A stretch of DNA of 64,000 nucleotides, from contig JBCAML010000022.1 of the NCBI GenBank assembly GCA_038503075.1, positions 248,001 through 312,000 on the forward strand, read 5' to 3'. The notes below the pieces were generated by a model. The model was given only the letters and a program-made list of their open reading frames with translations. It ran no database searches and was not told the origin of the DNA. The translations under genes were made by a program, and so were the position numbers. This document shows positions 31,519 through 40,741 of this stretch, one piece after another. The first letter of the stretch is position 1; every line of letters begins with the position of its first letter. The DNA comes from Gyromitra esculenta. Taxonomy: Eukaryota; Ascomycota; Pezizomycetes; Pezizales; Discinaceae.

Positions 31519-31678
31519 TGCCTGTATTTCCACACCCGATATACTCCGAGTTCTCAAAACTTATGCAAGTAATTTTTAGAATGTAGTGAATACTTTAAGC
31601 AAGGGGGGCTCAAGTTTGAGTGCCTAAAAATCTATAAAAACCCGAATTCCACACCTTTCATGGATGGAACCGGGTAAT

Positions 31679-32087
31679 TTTCATGGATGGAAATGAGGAA
31701 TGAGGTTAGGGTTTTTACTTGGTTGGTTGTGATGGATTTTGGTCATGGTTATAATGTCTTTGTGTTTCGGTTGTTGTCGGGATTGGATTGTGGTATAGAA
31801 AAGCGGGGTATTTAAGCAAGGGATTCTTGATAGTTTTTGTCTTCTTCTCTTTCTTTCTTTAAGCAACATTCTCGTTTGCTTCTACCTGTATTACTTTAAT
31901 ACTATCTCTGTTCTACCTCAGAACCTTCGCTGTCGCTGTAAAACCTCGCCGATACTTCGCCTTGATATATACTCACCGTAGAACTTGTAGAAACACTGCA
32001 CTCCTCGAACGAGTTAGTACCTCGCTTAAGTAGCACTGCTCACCTTCAGGGATACTGAAGGGCTTAACGAGAGACTGAACCTTGAGA
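31679..32087 (+). repeat. Solo LTR A3
   Basis: 409-bp type A LTR inside A5. The TSD is GTAAT at 31674-31678 and 32088-32092. The leader start reads AAGCAACATT, one transition from consensus. Confidence 0.88.
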
Positions 32088-32093
32088 GTAATG

Positions 32094-32907
32094 TTTAATG
32101 GATGGTTGTTTCTCTCACGGTTGAGCTTTGAGTTAAGCCCTTCAGTATCCCTGAAGGTGAGCAGTGCTACTTAATCAAAGGTACAATACGTTCAAAGAGT
32201 GCAGCGTTTCTACAAGTTCTACGAAGGTCTATCTCAAGGCGAGATAAGTGCAGCGAGGTAGACAGCGACAGCGAGGGTTCTGAGGTAGAACCGAGATGGT
32301 ATTTGGTAGTTACAGCAGAAGGTAACGAGAACGTTGCTTAAAGAAAAAGAAGAAGAAGAAGAGAACAACAAGCGAACAAAATCCATCATTTAAATACCCC
32401 GCTTTTCCCAACCAAATCCCATAGCCGAACGTAACCGAGATACAATAACATTATAACAAAAACCTATAATAACCATCACTCCACAACCTAACCCTATCCT
32501 TTAATCCGTGAAAGTTTCGTTAGTCGGCTGGATATTCAGATGAAGGTTGTTCGGAGTTACGGTTATTCTTTATGTTTCTTTTGGTTTCCACTTGGAATGA
32601 GTCATACGTTTGTCATCGAAGGATCGGATTATGGGTATATAAGCGGAGGGATTTTCCTCCCATTGTACTTTTCTTTCTTCTTTCTTTAAGCAACGTCTTC
32701 TACTGTACACTCTTTGTATCTTTACAAATACAAACCTTGGTTGCATCTCGCATACCTTCGCTGTCGCTGTTTTCTAGTCGCCTTGACTTGACACATACCT
32801 AGAGCCTGTGGAATCTTTGCACTCTTCTCGTCACTTGTTTCTTGCTAAGTAGCACTGCGCATCTTTGGGGATACCAAAGAGCTTAGCAAGAACCTTGCCC
32901 CTTGAGA
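32094..32907 (+). repeat. Solo LTR B1, split by A4
   Basis: Type B LTR starting TTTAATGG and ending CCTTGAGA. The TSD is TAATG at 32089-32093 and 32908-32912. It is interrupted after 19 bp by A4. Its GGATA hairpin has the stem TCTTTGG/CCAAAGA, different from other copies but perfectly paired. Confidence 0.87.
32113..32513 (-). repeat. Solo LTR A4
   Basis: 401-bp type A LTR in minus orientation inside B1. The TSD is GTTTC at 32108-32112 and 32514-32518. Confidence 0.88.
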
Positions 32908-34040
32908 TAATGGGTCAAGGATATTAGATTGGTTGTAACGACTTCGGTTCGAGTGATAATGTCTTTGTTGTTCGGTTATGTTTGGGTATGAGTCATGGGA
33001 TGATCAAAGCGGGGTATTTAAGAAAGGGATTTTTGTCGTTATTGTGTCTTCTTTCTTTAAGCAACGTTCTCGTTTTACTTCTGTTGTATTGGTTATAATT
33101 CTACTTCAGTTCTGCCTTAGAATCCTCACTGCCACTGTGAACCATCGCCGATACTTCGCCTTGAAGTATATTCCTCTTAAGACCTGTAGAAAACATCGCA
33201 CTCTTCGAACGTATTGGTTTCCCGCTTAAGTAGCACTGCTCACCTTCAGGGATACTGAAGGGCTTAGCGAGAGACCAACTGTGAGAACACCCGTACTTTT
33301 TCCCATAGTAAACCCATCCTTCTGCTTTACCCTCCCATTTCTCCACCACCATGACAGACCGTGTCCTCCACCCATGTGTAGCAAATACTAGCTACTACAT
33401 ACCGCCAATTGATTCACTGCCCCCAGCCCATGCCTACAAGAAGCCATCTTCCAAGATCCCCAAAACTCGCATCATGAAATCTCACTCGCGTTCTCGGAAC
33501 CGCCAGATTTTCACAAAAACACCATCGAACATTCAATCTTCGCTACCTAAAGCTCCATATTTTGTGCCCTTCATACATTCAAAGCCTCTACACAAAGCTC
33601 AAAATCGGTTGTCACTCTTTTTGCGTACTCTAAATGTGATTGAGCCACGTCATATCTTTGATTTGTTCTTTTCTAAGGACATTTTAAAACTTATCACACG
33701 CAATACAAACCTGTATGCTGCTAAAAAAAGAAAGCAAGACCCACATAAAGAAGAGAGCAAGCTAGGGAGCCGGCCATGGAGGCCAGTAACAGTGGCGGAA
33801 TTGAGGTGCTGGTTTGGGATTATCATATATATGGGGTTAGTGAAGGAGCCTGCAGTTTCAGACTACTGGCGTGGAGAGCATGACATTTTATGGCCATACC
33901 ATGACTTTTGTGATTACATGAGCCAGACCAGATTTGAAGAGATTAAACGGTACTTTCATATCTTTCATACAGATGCGCCCAAGCTGTCATCTACAGGGCA
34001 ACAACTGTGGCATGCAAAAGTGGACCCACTCCTTGATCGA

Positions 34041-34399
34041 TTTCACGGATTAGAGATAGGTTCAGTTGCGTTTCGGTTGTTGTCGGGTTGTTGATTGTGT
34101 TACGGGAAAGCGGGGTATTTAAGCGAAGGATTTCGGTCGTTCTTGTCTCTTCTCTTCTTCTTTCCTTAAGCAACGTTCTCGTTTACCTTCTCTTGTGAAA
34201 CTATTGAAATACTATCTCGGTTCTCCCTCAGAACCCTCGCTGTCGCTGCCCACTCCGCTGCACTTATCTCGCCTTGAGATAGATCACTCGTAGAACTTGT
34301 AGAAACACTGCACTCCTCGAACGTGTTGGTACCTCGCTTAAGTAGCACTGCTCACCTTCAGGGATACTGAAGGGCTTAACGAGGGACTGAGCCGTGAGA
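34041..34399 (+). repeat. Solo LTR A6
   Basis: 359-bp type A LTR, shortened in U3. The TSD is ATCGA at 34036-34040 and 34400-34404. It splits piggyBac after codon 230 at LLDR. Confidence 0.88.
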
Positions 34400-34484
34400 A
34401 TCGACTACGATTTGCTTCACAACAGTACGGCACCCCTGAGTTAAATATTACAATAGACAAGGCTATGATGTGTTTTGTGGGTGG

Positions 34485-35634
34485 TGTAATGGGGGTAGTC
34501 CTACTGCTCTGTAGTGGGAATAGGTATGTGAATAAGGCCATTGCAAATACTAAATCAGGTTGAGATGTTAAGAGTATTTTCATGCAAAGTACTCAATCAT
34601 CTTAAGGGCTCTACTCGGTAGTATTCTGTCTGATGAGACTGGGAAGAAGAGCAACAGGTGGCGGGGTCATGCACTATCTTTATAGTGCTGCTGACTCGCC
34701 ATCCTCTTTCTGTTCTACTCTGCTGAGGGCCCGTTGAGACCCTGAGAACATGCCAAGCTATTGCGAGCAGGGCACCTCAGGATTCAGCTAATGATCACTT
34801 CGGCACTTTCTGGCACTCCTCAGTTGTTCTGTCCAGTTAGACCTTCTAGATCCACCAGCTGCATGCCATGCCTATGCTGGATGCAAGAATCAGTGCTGAT
34901 CAGTCTACTGTTGCATGTGAGGTGTCTTGCACTTAATAGATTCCCTATTGCCACACCGGTGGCTCTGGGCCGCTAGTATATGTACAGATAGGTTGGGAAC
35001 GCCGTCACAGGAGCTTCCTGTGTTTGGTATCACCGGAGATATATCATTGACTTGTCAGCTAATATTATTCTCGCTGGTTCCACTCCATCGAAACAGCAGG
35101 GCAGCAGGTATCCTCTAACATGTGGTAGCTACACCACTCATGCTGATCTTTACTACCTCTCTGCTTGTCCGGTTTTCATGGATGGACGTTTCGTTGGTTG
35201 ATTAGGTACAGGAATATATCGTCGTCGCGTTCTGCTAATGTTCTTTGTGTTTCTATGAGTTTCTTGTTGCAATGAGTCATGTCTTTGTCATCAAAAGAGT
35301 TGGAACGTAGTATATAAGCGAAGGGCTTTCCCCTCTTGTTGTACTTTTCCTTCGTCTTTCTTTAAGCAACGTCTTCTATTGTACACTCACTGTATCTCAC
35401 AAATACAACATCGGATTACACCTTGTAATCTTTCGCCGTCTCCGTCTTCAAGTCATCATAACTTGAACCACTCGTAGAGCCTGTAGAACCTTTGTACACT
35501 CTCCTGTCATTAGTTTCTCGTTCAAGTAGCACTGCTTATCTCGGGGGATACCTGAGAGCTTGACGGGAATCTCGCTCCTTGAGACCGGTACTATTATGCT
35601 TCACTGTAGGTAACGGTATTGTAGATCCGTTACA
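34485..35634. repeat. Solo LTR-like element C1, split by B2
   Basis: Termini TGTAATGG and CCGTTACA form an 8-bp inverted repeat with one mismatch and canonical TG...CA ends. The TSD is GGTGG at 34480-34484 and 35635-35639. Without B2 the unit is about 734 bp. It has no long ORF. Size, ends and TSD fit a solo LTR from a family unrelated to A and B, but no promoter or internal region is recognisable. Confidence 0.65.
35174..35584 (+). repeat. Solo LTR B2
   Basis: 411-bp type B LTR inside C1. The TSD is CCGGT at 35169-35173 and 35585-35589. Confidence 0.88.
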
Positions 35635-35849
35635 GGTGGGTCTTTTGACATCTGCAAAATGCCAGGCAAGCCTATTGAGATTGGGTATAAGTTTCATTGT
35701 CTAGCAGATCATGGGTATGTCTGGGATTTCTGGCCGCATTTAGGATCTAAAGATGGATATGATCCCCTACCTCCAAACGCAACTCAACCTACCCCTGGCG
35801 GCCTTACTCCTACCGGAGCCATGTGCCTGCACCTTGCCAAACAGCTCCC

Positions 35850-36264
35850 TTTCACAGATTAAGGATTGGGTATAGGGTTAGGTTTCAGTTTGATGGTTGT
35901 TATGGGCTTCGGGTTGTTGTGCAGGATAATGTTATCATATTTCGGTTGTTATCGGTTATTGGGTTTGTTGGGAAAAGCAGGGTATTTAAGTGATGGATTT
36001 CGCTCGTTCTAGTTCTCTTCTTCTCCTCTCTTTAAGCAACGTTCTCGTTTCACTTTTACCCGTATTACTTTAATACTATCTCGATTCTACTTCTGAATCC
36101 TTGCTGTCGCTGGTTACTTTGCTGCACTTATCTTGTCTTGAGATAGACCACATGCAGAACTTGTAAAAACCTTGCACTCCTCGAACATGTTAAGTACTTC
36201 GCTTAAGTAGCACTGCTCACCTTCAGGGATACTGAGGGGCTTAATGAAGGACAAGACCGTGAGA
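35850..36264 (+). repeat. Solo LTR A7
   Basis: 415-bp type A LTR. The TSD is CTCCC at 35845-35849 and 36265-36269. It splits piggyBac between KQLP and YDSKAFN. The GGATA hairpin keeps pairing through a G-U wobble. Confidence 0.88.
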
Positions 36265-36687
36265 CTCCCATACGATTCCAAAGCCTTCAATATCTATACA
36301 GATAACTATTATACCACTTTGGACCTGCTATCTAATTTTCGAGCTATTGGCATTGGTGGATGTGGGACTACTAGACGGGACAGAACTGGCTATCCAGAGG
36401 AGTTAAAAGTACCCGCCAACTCTGAGACAAAGGTAGAATATCACTTCACTACTGGTGCAGTTGATAGAGGGGTTGCTACGCTTCTTTGGTATGATAATGC
36501 TCCAGTATCATTGATGACTACATTGCATACTTTAATAGGACGCAATGCTGTAGTCTCAATGGATCGAAACAGACCTAGCTGTTCGAATCCTGTTGCAGCC
36601 CGATTTCATGGATGGCTGCTTTGTTGGTTGGTTAGATACGTGAGTATATGGTTGCTAAATGCTACGATTATTCTTTGTGTTTCCTTT

Positions 36688-37519
36688 TCTCACGGTTTGA
36701 TCCCTCATTAAGCCCTTCAGTATCCCTGAAGGTGAGCAGTGCTACTTAAGCGAGATATCAACTCGTTTGATGAGTGCCGCGTTTCTACAGGTCCTACGGT
36801 GGGTATACTTCAAGGTGAAGTATCGGCGGTGTTTCACAGCGACAGCGAGGGTTCTGAGATAGAACCGAGATAGTATTCAGAATGATACAGGTAGAAGTGG
36901 AACGAGAACGTTGCTTAAGGAAAGAGAGAAAAGAGAACAGTAAAGACCCAAAATCCTTCACTTAAATACCCCTCTTTCCCGTAACACAAATACCAATTCA
37001 TCAACAACCGAAACCTAACCGAACAACAAAGCCATTATACCCAAGGAAATCCTTCGTAACTACCAACAACTCCATCCTATTCTCACGGATGGCTTCTCGT
37101 TAAGCCCTTCAGTATCCCTGAAGGTGAGCAGTGCTACTTAAACGAGAGACCAATACGTTCGAGGAGTGCAATATAGTCTACAGGTCCTACGAAGGGTATA
37201 CTTCCAGGCGAAGTATCGGCGATGTTTCACAGCGGCAGCGAGGATTCTGAAGTAGAATCGAAGTGGAATTATAACAGATACAACAGAAGTAAAACGAGAA
37301 CGTTGCTTAAAGAGAAAGAAGAAGAAGAATAAAGCATCGACAAAATCCACCGTTTAAATACCCCGCTTTTCCTAGTAAACCCGATAACCGATAACAACCG
37401 AAATACAATAACATTATATAGCAACCCAAAATCCCTAACAACGATCGAACAGAAACCTAACCCTGTACCCAATCCTTAATCCGTGAAACCTATTCTATTA
37501 CCCGGTTCTATCCTTGAAA
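36688..37519 (-). repeat. Solo LTR A8, split by A9
   Basis: Type A LTR in minus orientation inside B3. The TSD is CCTTT at 36683-36687 and 37520-37524. A9 lies 27 bp from its window-right end. Confidence 0.87.
37081..37488 (-). repeat. Solo LTR A9
   Basis: 408-bp type A LTR in minus orientation inside A8. The TSD is CCTAT at 37076-37080 and 37489-37493. It is the innermost layer of a three-deep stack on piggyBac. Confidence 0.88.
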
Positions 37520-37946
37520 CCTTTGGTTTCCATTTACAATGAGTCATGCGTTTGTCATCAAGAGATTGGGTTATGGATATATAAGCCAAGGGATTTCCCC
37601 TCTTGTTGTGCTTTTCCTCTTTTCTCCTTAAGCAACGTCTTCTATTGTTCACTCTTGTATTTTACAATACAAACCTCGGTTACACCTCGTAATCCTTCGC
37701 TGTCGCCGTCTTCAAGTCATCATAACTTGACCCATTTGTAGAGCCTGTAGAATCTTCGTGTATACTCTCGCTGTTGGTGTCTCATTCAAGTAGCACTGCT
37801 CATCTCGAGGGATACTCGACAGCTTGACACGAAACCCGCTTCTTGAGAGCTGAGAGCTATTTAGAGATGCTGCAAGCCTGACACTCAATATTCCTACTTG
37901 TGCTGCAGATTACAATCACAATAAGATGGGGGTAGATGTGGCTGAT

Positions 37947-38356
37947 TTTCATGGATGGATATTATTGTTGGCTGGTCTGGTACGAGGGTATGCGGTTGTT
38001 GTGTTACATTGTTGTTCGTTATGTTTCCCGTGGTTTCGGTTACAATGAGCCACACGTTTGTGTTCAAAGAGATGGAATATGGGTATATAAGCGAAGGGTT
38101 GTCCCCTCTTATTATACTTTTCCTTCTTCTTTCTTTAAGCAATGTCTTCTATTGTACACTCGTTGTATCTTACAATACAACCCTCGATTACATCTCGTAA
38201 TCCCTCGCTGTCGCTGCCTCCAAGTCATCATAACTTCATCCATCCGTAGAGCCTGTAGAATCTCCGTATACACTCTCGCTGTTAATTTCTCGTTCAAGTA
38301 GCACTGCTTATCTCGGGGGATACCTGAGAGCTTGACGAGATTCTTACTCCTTGAGA
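37947..38356 (+). repeat. Solo LTR B4
   Basis: 410-bp type B LTR. The TSD is CTGAT at 37942-37946 and 38357-38361. It inserted directly after the third catalytic Asp region of piggyBac (GVDVAD). Confidence 0.88.
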
Positions 38357-38546
38357 CTGATCAGTATCGCTGTTACTACTCTACCCCATTAATCACTAGA
38401 CGCAACTGGTTTCCTATATTTTTTTGGGTTCAAGACACAGTGCTGATTAATGCTTTCATCATATACCGTGATTTAAATTAATATGATGGGCTCCAGCACA
38501 AGGATTTCCGAATGCAAGTTATTTGGGAGTTGATTCTACAAGGGAC

Positions 38547-39414
38547 TCTCACGGTTCAGCACCCTTGTTAAGCCCTTCAGTATCCCTGAAGGTGAGCAGT
38601 GCTACTTAAGCGAGGTGTCAACACGTTTGAATAGTGCGATGTTTTCTACAGGTTCTACGAGGGGTCTGTCTCAAGGCGAGATAAGTGCAGCAAGAGGGAC
38701 AGTCTCAAGGAGTGAGGTTTCGTCAAGCCCTTTGGTATCCCCAAAGGTGAGCAGTGCTACTTGAACGAAAACTAACAACAAGAGTTTGAATGATGATTCC
38801 ACAGGCTCTACGACGAGGGAGAGTTATGACTTTGACAACAAGACTACGTTGATGTAGTGGCGTGATAGTTACGAAAGATATCACGGAGGCGACGAAGGAT
38901 TCTTAGAGGGAATCCTGGCTTGTATTTTTAGGATACAAGTAGAGTGACGATAGAAGACGTTGCTTAAGAAAGAAAGAAAAAGAAGTACAACAAGAGGGGA
39001 ACACCCTTCGCTTATATACCCATAATCCCATCTTTCGCTGACTAACATATGACTCATTATAACCGAAACCTAAAGAAACACAAAGAACAACGACAAAACA
39101 TAACAACCATATACTTATATCCCAAACTAGCCAATAAAACAACCATCCATGAAAGACAGCGACAGCGAGGGTTCTAAGGTAGAACCAAGATGGTATTGAG
39201 TAATCACAGTAGAAGGTAAACGAGAACGTTGCTTAAGAAAAGAAGAAGAAGAAGACAATTAATGACCGAAATCCATCACTTAAATACCCTGCTTTTCCCA
39301 CCAACGACCAATACCCGACAGCAACCGAAACACAAAGACATTATACTAACACCCGCAACCCGTCGCAACCACCAAGCACTCCTCTACCCCAATACTTCGT
39401 TCCGATCCATGAAA
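38547..39414 (-). repeat. Solo LTR A10, split by B5
   Basis: Type A LTR in minus orientation. The flanks are GGGAC (38542-38546) and GGGCC (39415-39419), a TSD with one substitution; the piggyBac frame is restored across it. Confidence 0.83.
38703..39154 (-). repeat. Solo LTR B5
   Basis: 452-bp type B LTR in minus orientation inside A10. The TSD is GACAG at 38698-38702 and 39155-39159. The GGATA hairpin stem is CCTTTGG/CCAAAGG. Confidence 0.88.
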
Positions 39415-39705
39415 GGGCCTCGAAAACCTAAGTCTCCTAGTCAATCAAATCCACCACTATCGGGGTCTTCAATTCCTACCAAAACCTCCGGAATTAATTC
39501 TCAATCGGCTCTGCATCTTCCTGTCTGTGTTCCAGCTGAAGAAAGAAGGGTTTGCTTCTGTTGCTGTAGGAGGGAAAAGGAGCAGGGTGGACTGCTGGAT
39601 AGTAGGTATTTACCAAAGACTCAGTGGAAGTGTGAAGCCTGCAATGAACCTCTCTGCTTAACAGGGTCGCGAAATTGTTTCTATGAGTATCACTGTACTT
39701 TCTAG

Positions 39706-40394
39706 TAGTTTCCTGTATTTTTTTTGATTTTTTTTGGCCTTGTACGTAGTAATAATAGTTCGCCCGATCTCGTTGCCATGCATCAAAATCACCCGCAAAT
39801 CAGCCTACGAGCGAAGGGATAAGTTACACTACTCTACCTGCTGATAAATACCTGATGACTAAACCAATATATCACTATAGTAATATACTCCCCGTAAGGG
39901 GTTTATATCCGCCACTAACCGTTAAGAGTGAGTTCCAAGGCACCAAATCGATCCTTCTAGCCTTTCTCGGTACTTTCAAGCCAATCCAAGTTAGTTTTGG
40001 GTAACGACCCTTGCAATCTACTGTAATACTGATTATTTCGAATTTCGACGGTATTCAGGCATCCCACACGTACGTGCTACCATTTAAGTTGGATCTAGAG
40101 AAAGCCATTTGAATTTCTGAATGTTCCCCGAGCAACTGTTTCCCAGGGCTAGTAAGGTGATCTATTGTATTTCCTTTCTGTATAATCTTTCTTTGTTTGA
40201 TCGGTACTGATTGTCTTGAAGGGGATTTCAACCTATAAGAGAATGCATATTGTTATTTGTGGCTAAACTTCCTGGTTTAAGTGCTGCAAAAACATCGTAA
40301 TCGGCATTTTTTTTTTTTCCGTCATGGCGCAGACTTTTTTTTAAAGAAAAGAGACGCAAAAACTAACTAGATTGATTAGTTACTCTTTATTTCA
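39706..40394. other. Intergenic, right border of repeat nest
   Basis: 3' flank of the piggyBac remnant, then the upstream region of the zinc-finger gene, with T-runs at 40307 and 40336. TTAA sites occur near 39920 and 40084, but no inverted terminus matching the left flank was found. Confidence 0.45.
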
Positions 40395-40703
40395 ATGGAA
40401 TATCGAAGAACCGTCTCTATGGCTGCTCGCGGTTCCGCCCCTAGACCCGGTTATTGGGGGTGCAAAATTTGCGAGGTCGATATGCCACTTTCGAGCAGAA
40501 TACCGCATCTAAAAGGGAAGCGCCATACCCAGAAGAACGTAGAGTTAGGTCTAGTCGAAATTACCGTTAACTCGCCGGAGGCTGTGGCTCGTGTGGGAAC
40601 GTCCGAGAGAGTGAAGGAAAGGGTAGTGGGAGAGAAGGGCGAGGGAGTGGGGGGAGGGAGTGAGGCAGGGGACGAGGATGAGGGAAATGAAGAAGGAGAT
40701 GAA

Positions 40704-40741
<38 letters not shown>

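Larger units (their letters stand above)
31656..33286 (+). repeat. Solo LTR A5, split by A3 and B1
   Basis: Type A LTR. The first 23 bp are at 31656-31678, and it resumes after the insertions near 32913 and runs to GTGAGA at 33286. The TSD is ACACC at 31651-31655 and 33287-33291. It lies about 60 bp upstream of the piggyBac ATG, so it probably disrupts the promoter. Confidence 0.85.
36604..37848 (+). repeat. Solo LTR B3, split by A8 (which holds A9)
   Basis: Type B LTR starting TTTCATGG and ending CTTGAGA. The flanks are CCCGA (36599-36603) and GCTGA (37849-37853). Two bases differ, but removing five bases restores the piggyBac frame exactly, so this is a degenerate TSD. Confidence 0.8.
33351..39705 (+). 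pseudogene. piggyBac-type transposase gene split by LTR insertions
   Basis: A DDD transposase of the piggyBac class. Coding segments are 33351-34040, 34405-34484, 35640-35849, 36270-36603, 37854-37946, 38362-38546 and 39420-39705. With the insertions and one TSD copy each removed they total 1878 nt, 626 codons including the stop, in one frame, with a single TAA at 38479-38481. Segment 1 carries the N-terminal piggyBac domain (TVAELRCWFGIIIYMGL, SDYW). The three catalytic Asp are all visible: ITIDKAM (34456), IYTDNYY (36301) and MGVDVAD (37935). The last segment encodes a C-terminal Cys-rich zinc-binding domain (CFCCC, CEAC, C..YEYHC). I could not identify the TTAA-flanked inverted termini. 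Interrupted at six sites and by a nonsense codon, it cannot make transposase. Confidence 0.88.
18951..39714. repeat. Nested transposon cluster
   Basis: A block of about 20.8 kb that can be decomposed into one piggyBac gene, two chromoviruses and 16 solo LTRs of three types. Type A LTRs are about 400-450 bp with an AAGCGGGGTATTTAAG promoter. Type B are about 380-450 bp with GAGTCATG...TATATAAGCG. Type C is a single TGTAAYGG...CCGTTACA copy. Nesting order: A1 contains element 2, which contains element 1; A5 contains A3 and B1, and B1 contains A4; C1 contains B2; B3 contains A8, which contains A9; A10 contains B5. Confidence 0.9.

Noticed and set aside
34485..35634. C1 region read as decayed piggyBac coding sequence
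   Set aside because: The transposase frame resumes exactly after a GGTGG duplication, so this is inserted sequence, not decayed exon.
36580..36595. GTTCGAATCC resembling a tRNA B box
   Set aside because: It lies within the piggyBac coding segment, has no A box at proper spacing and no cloverleaf.
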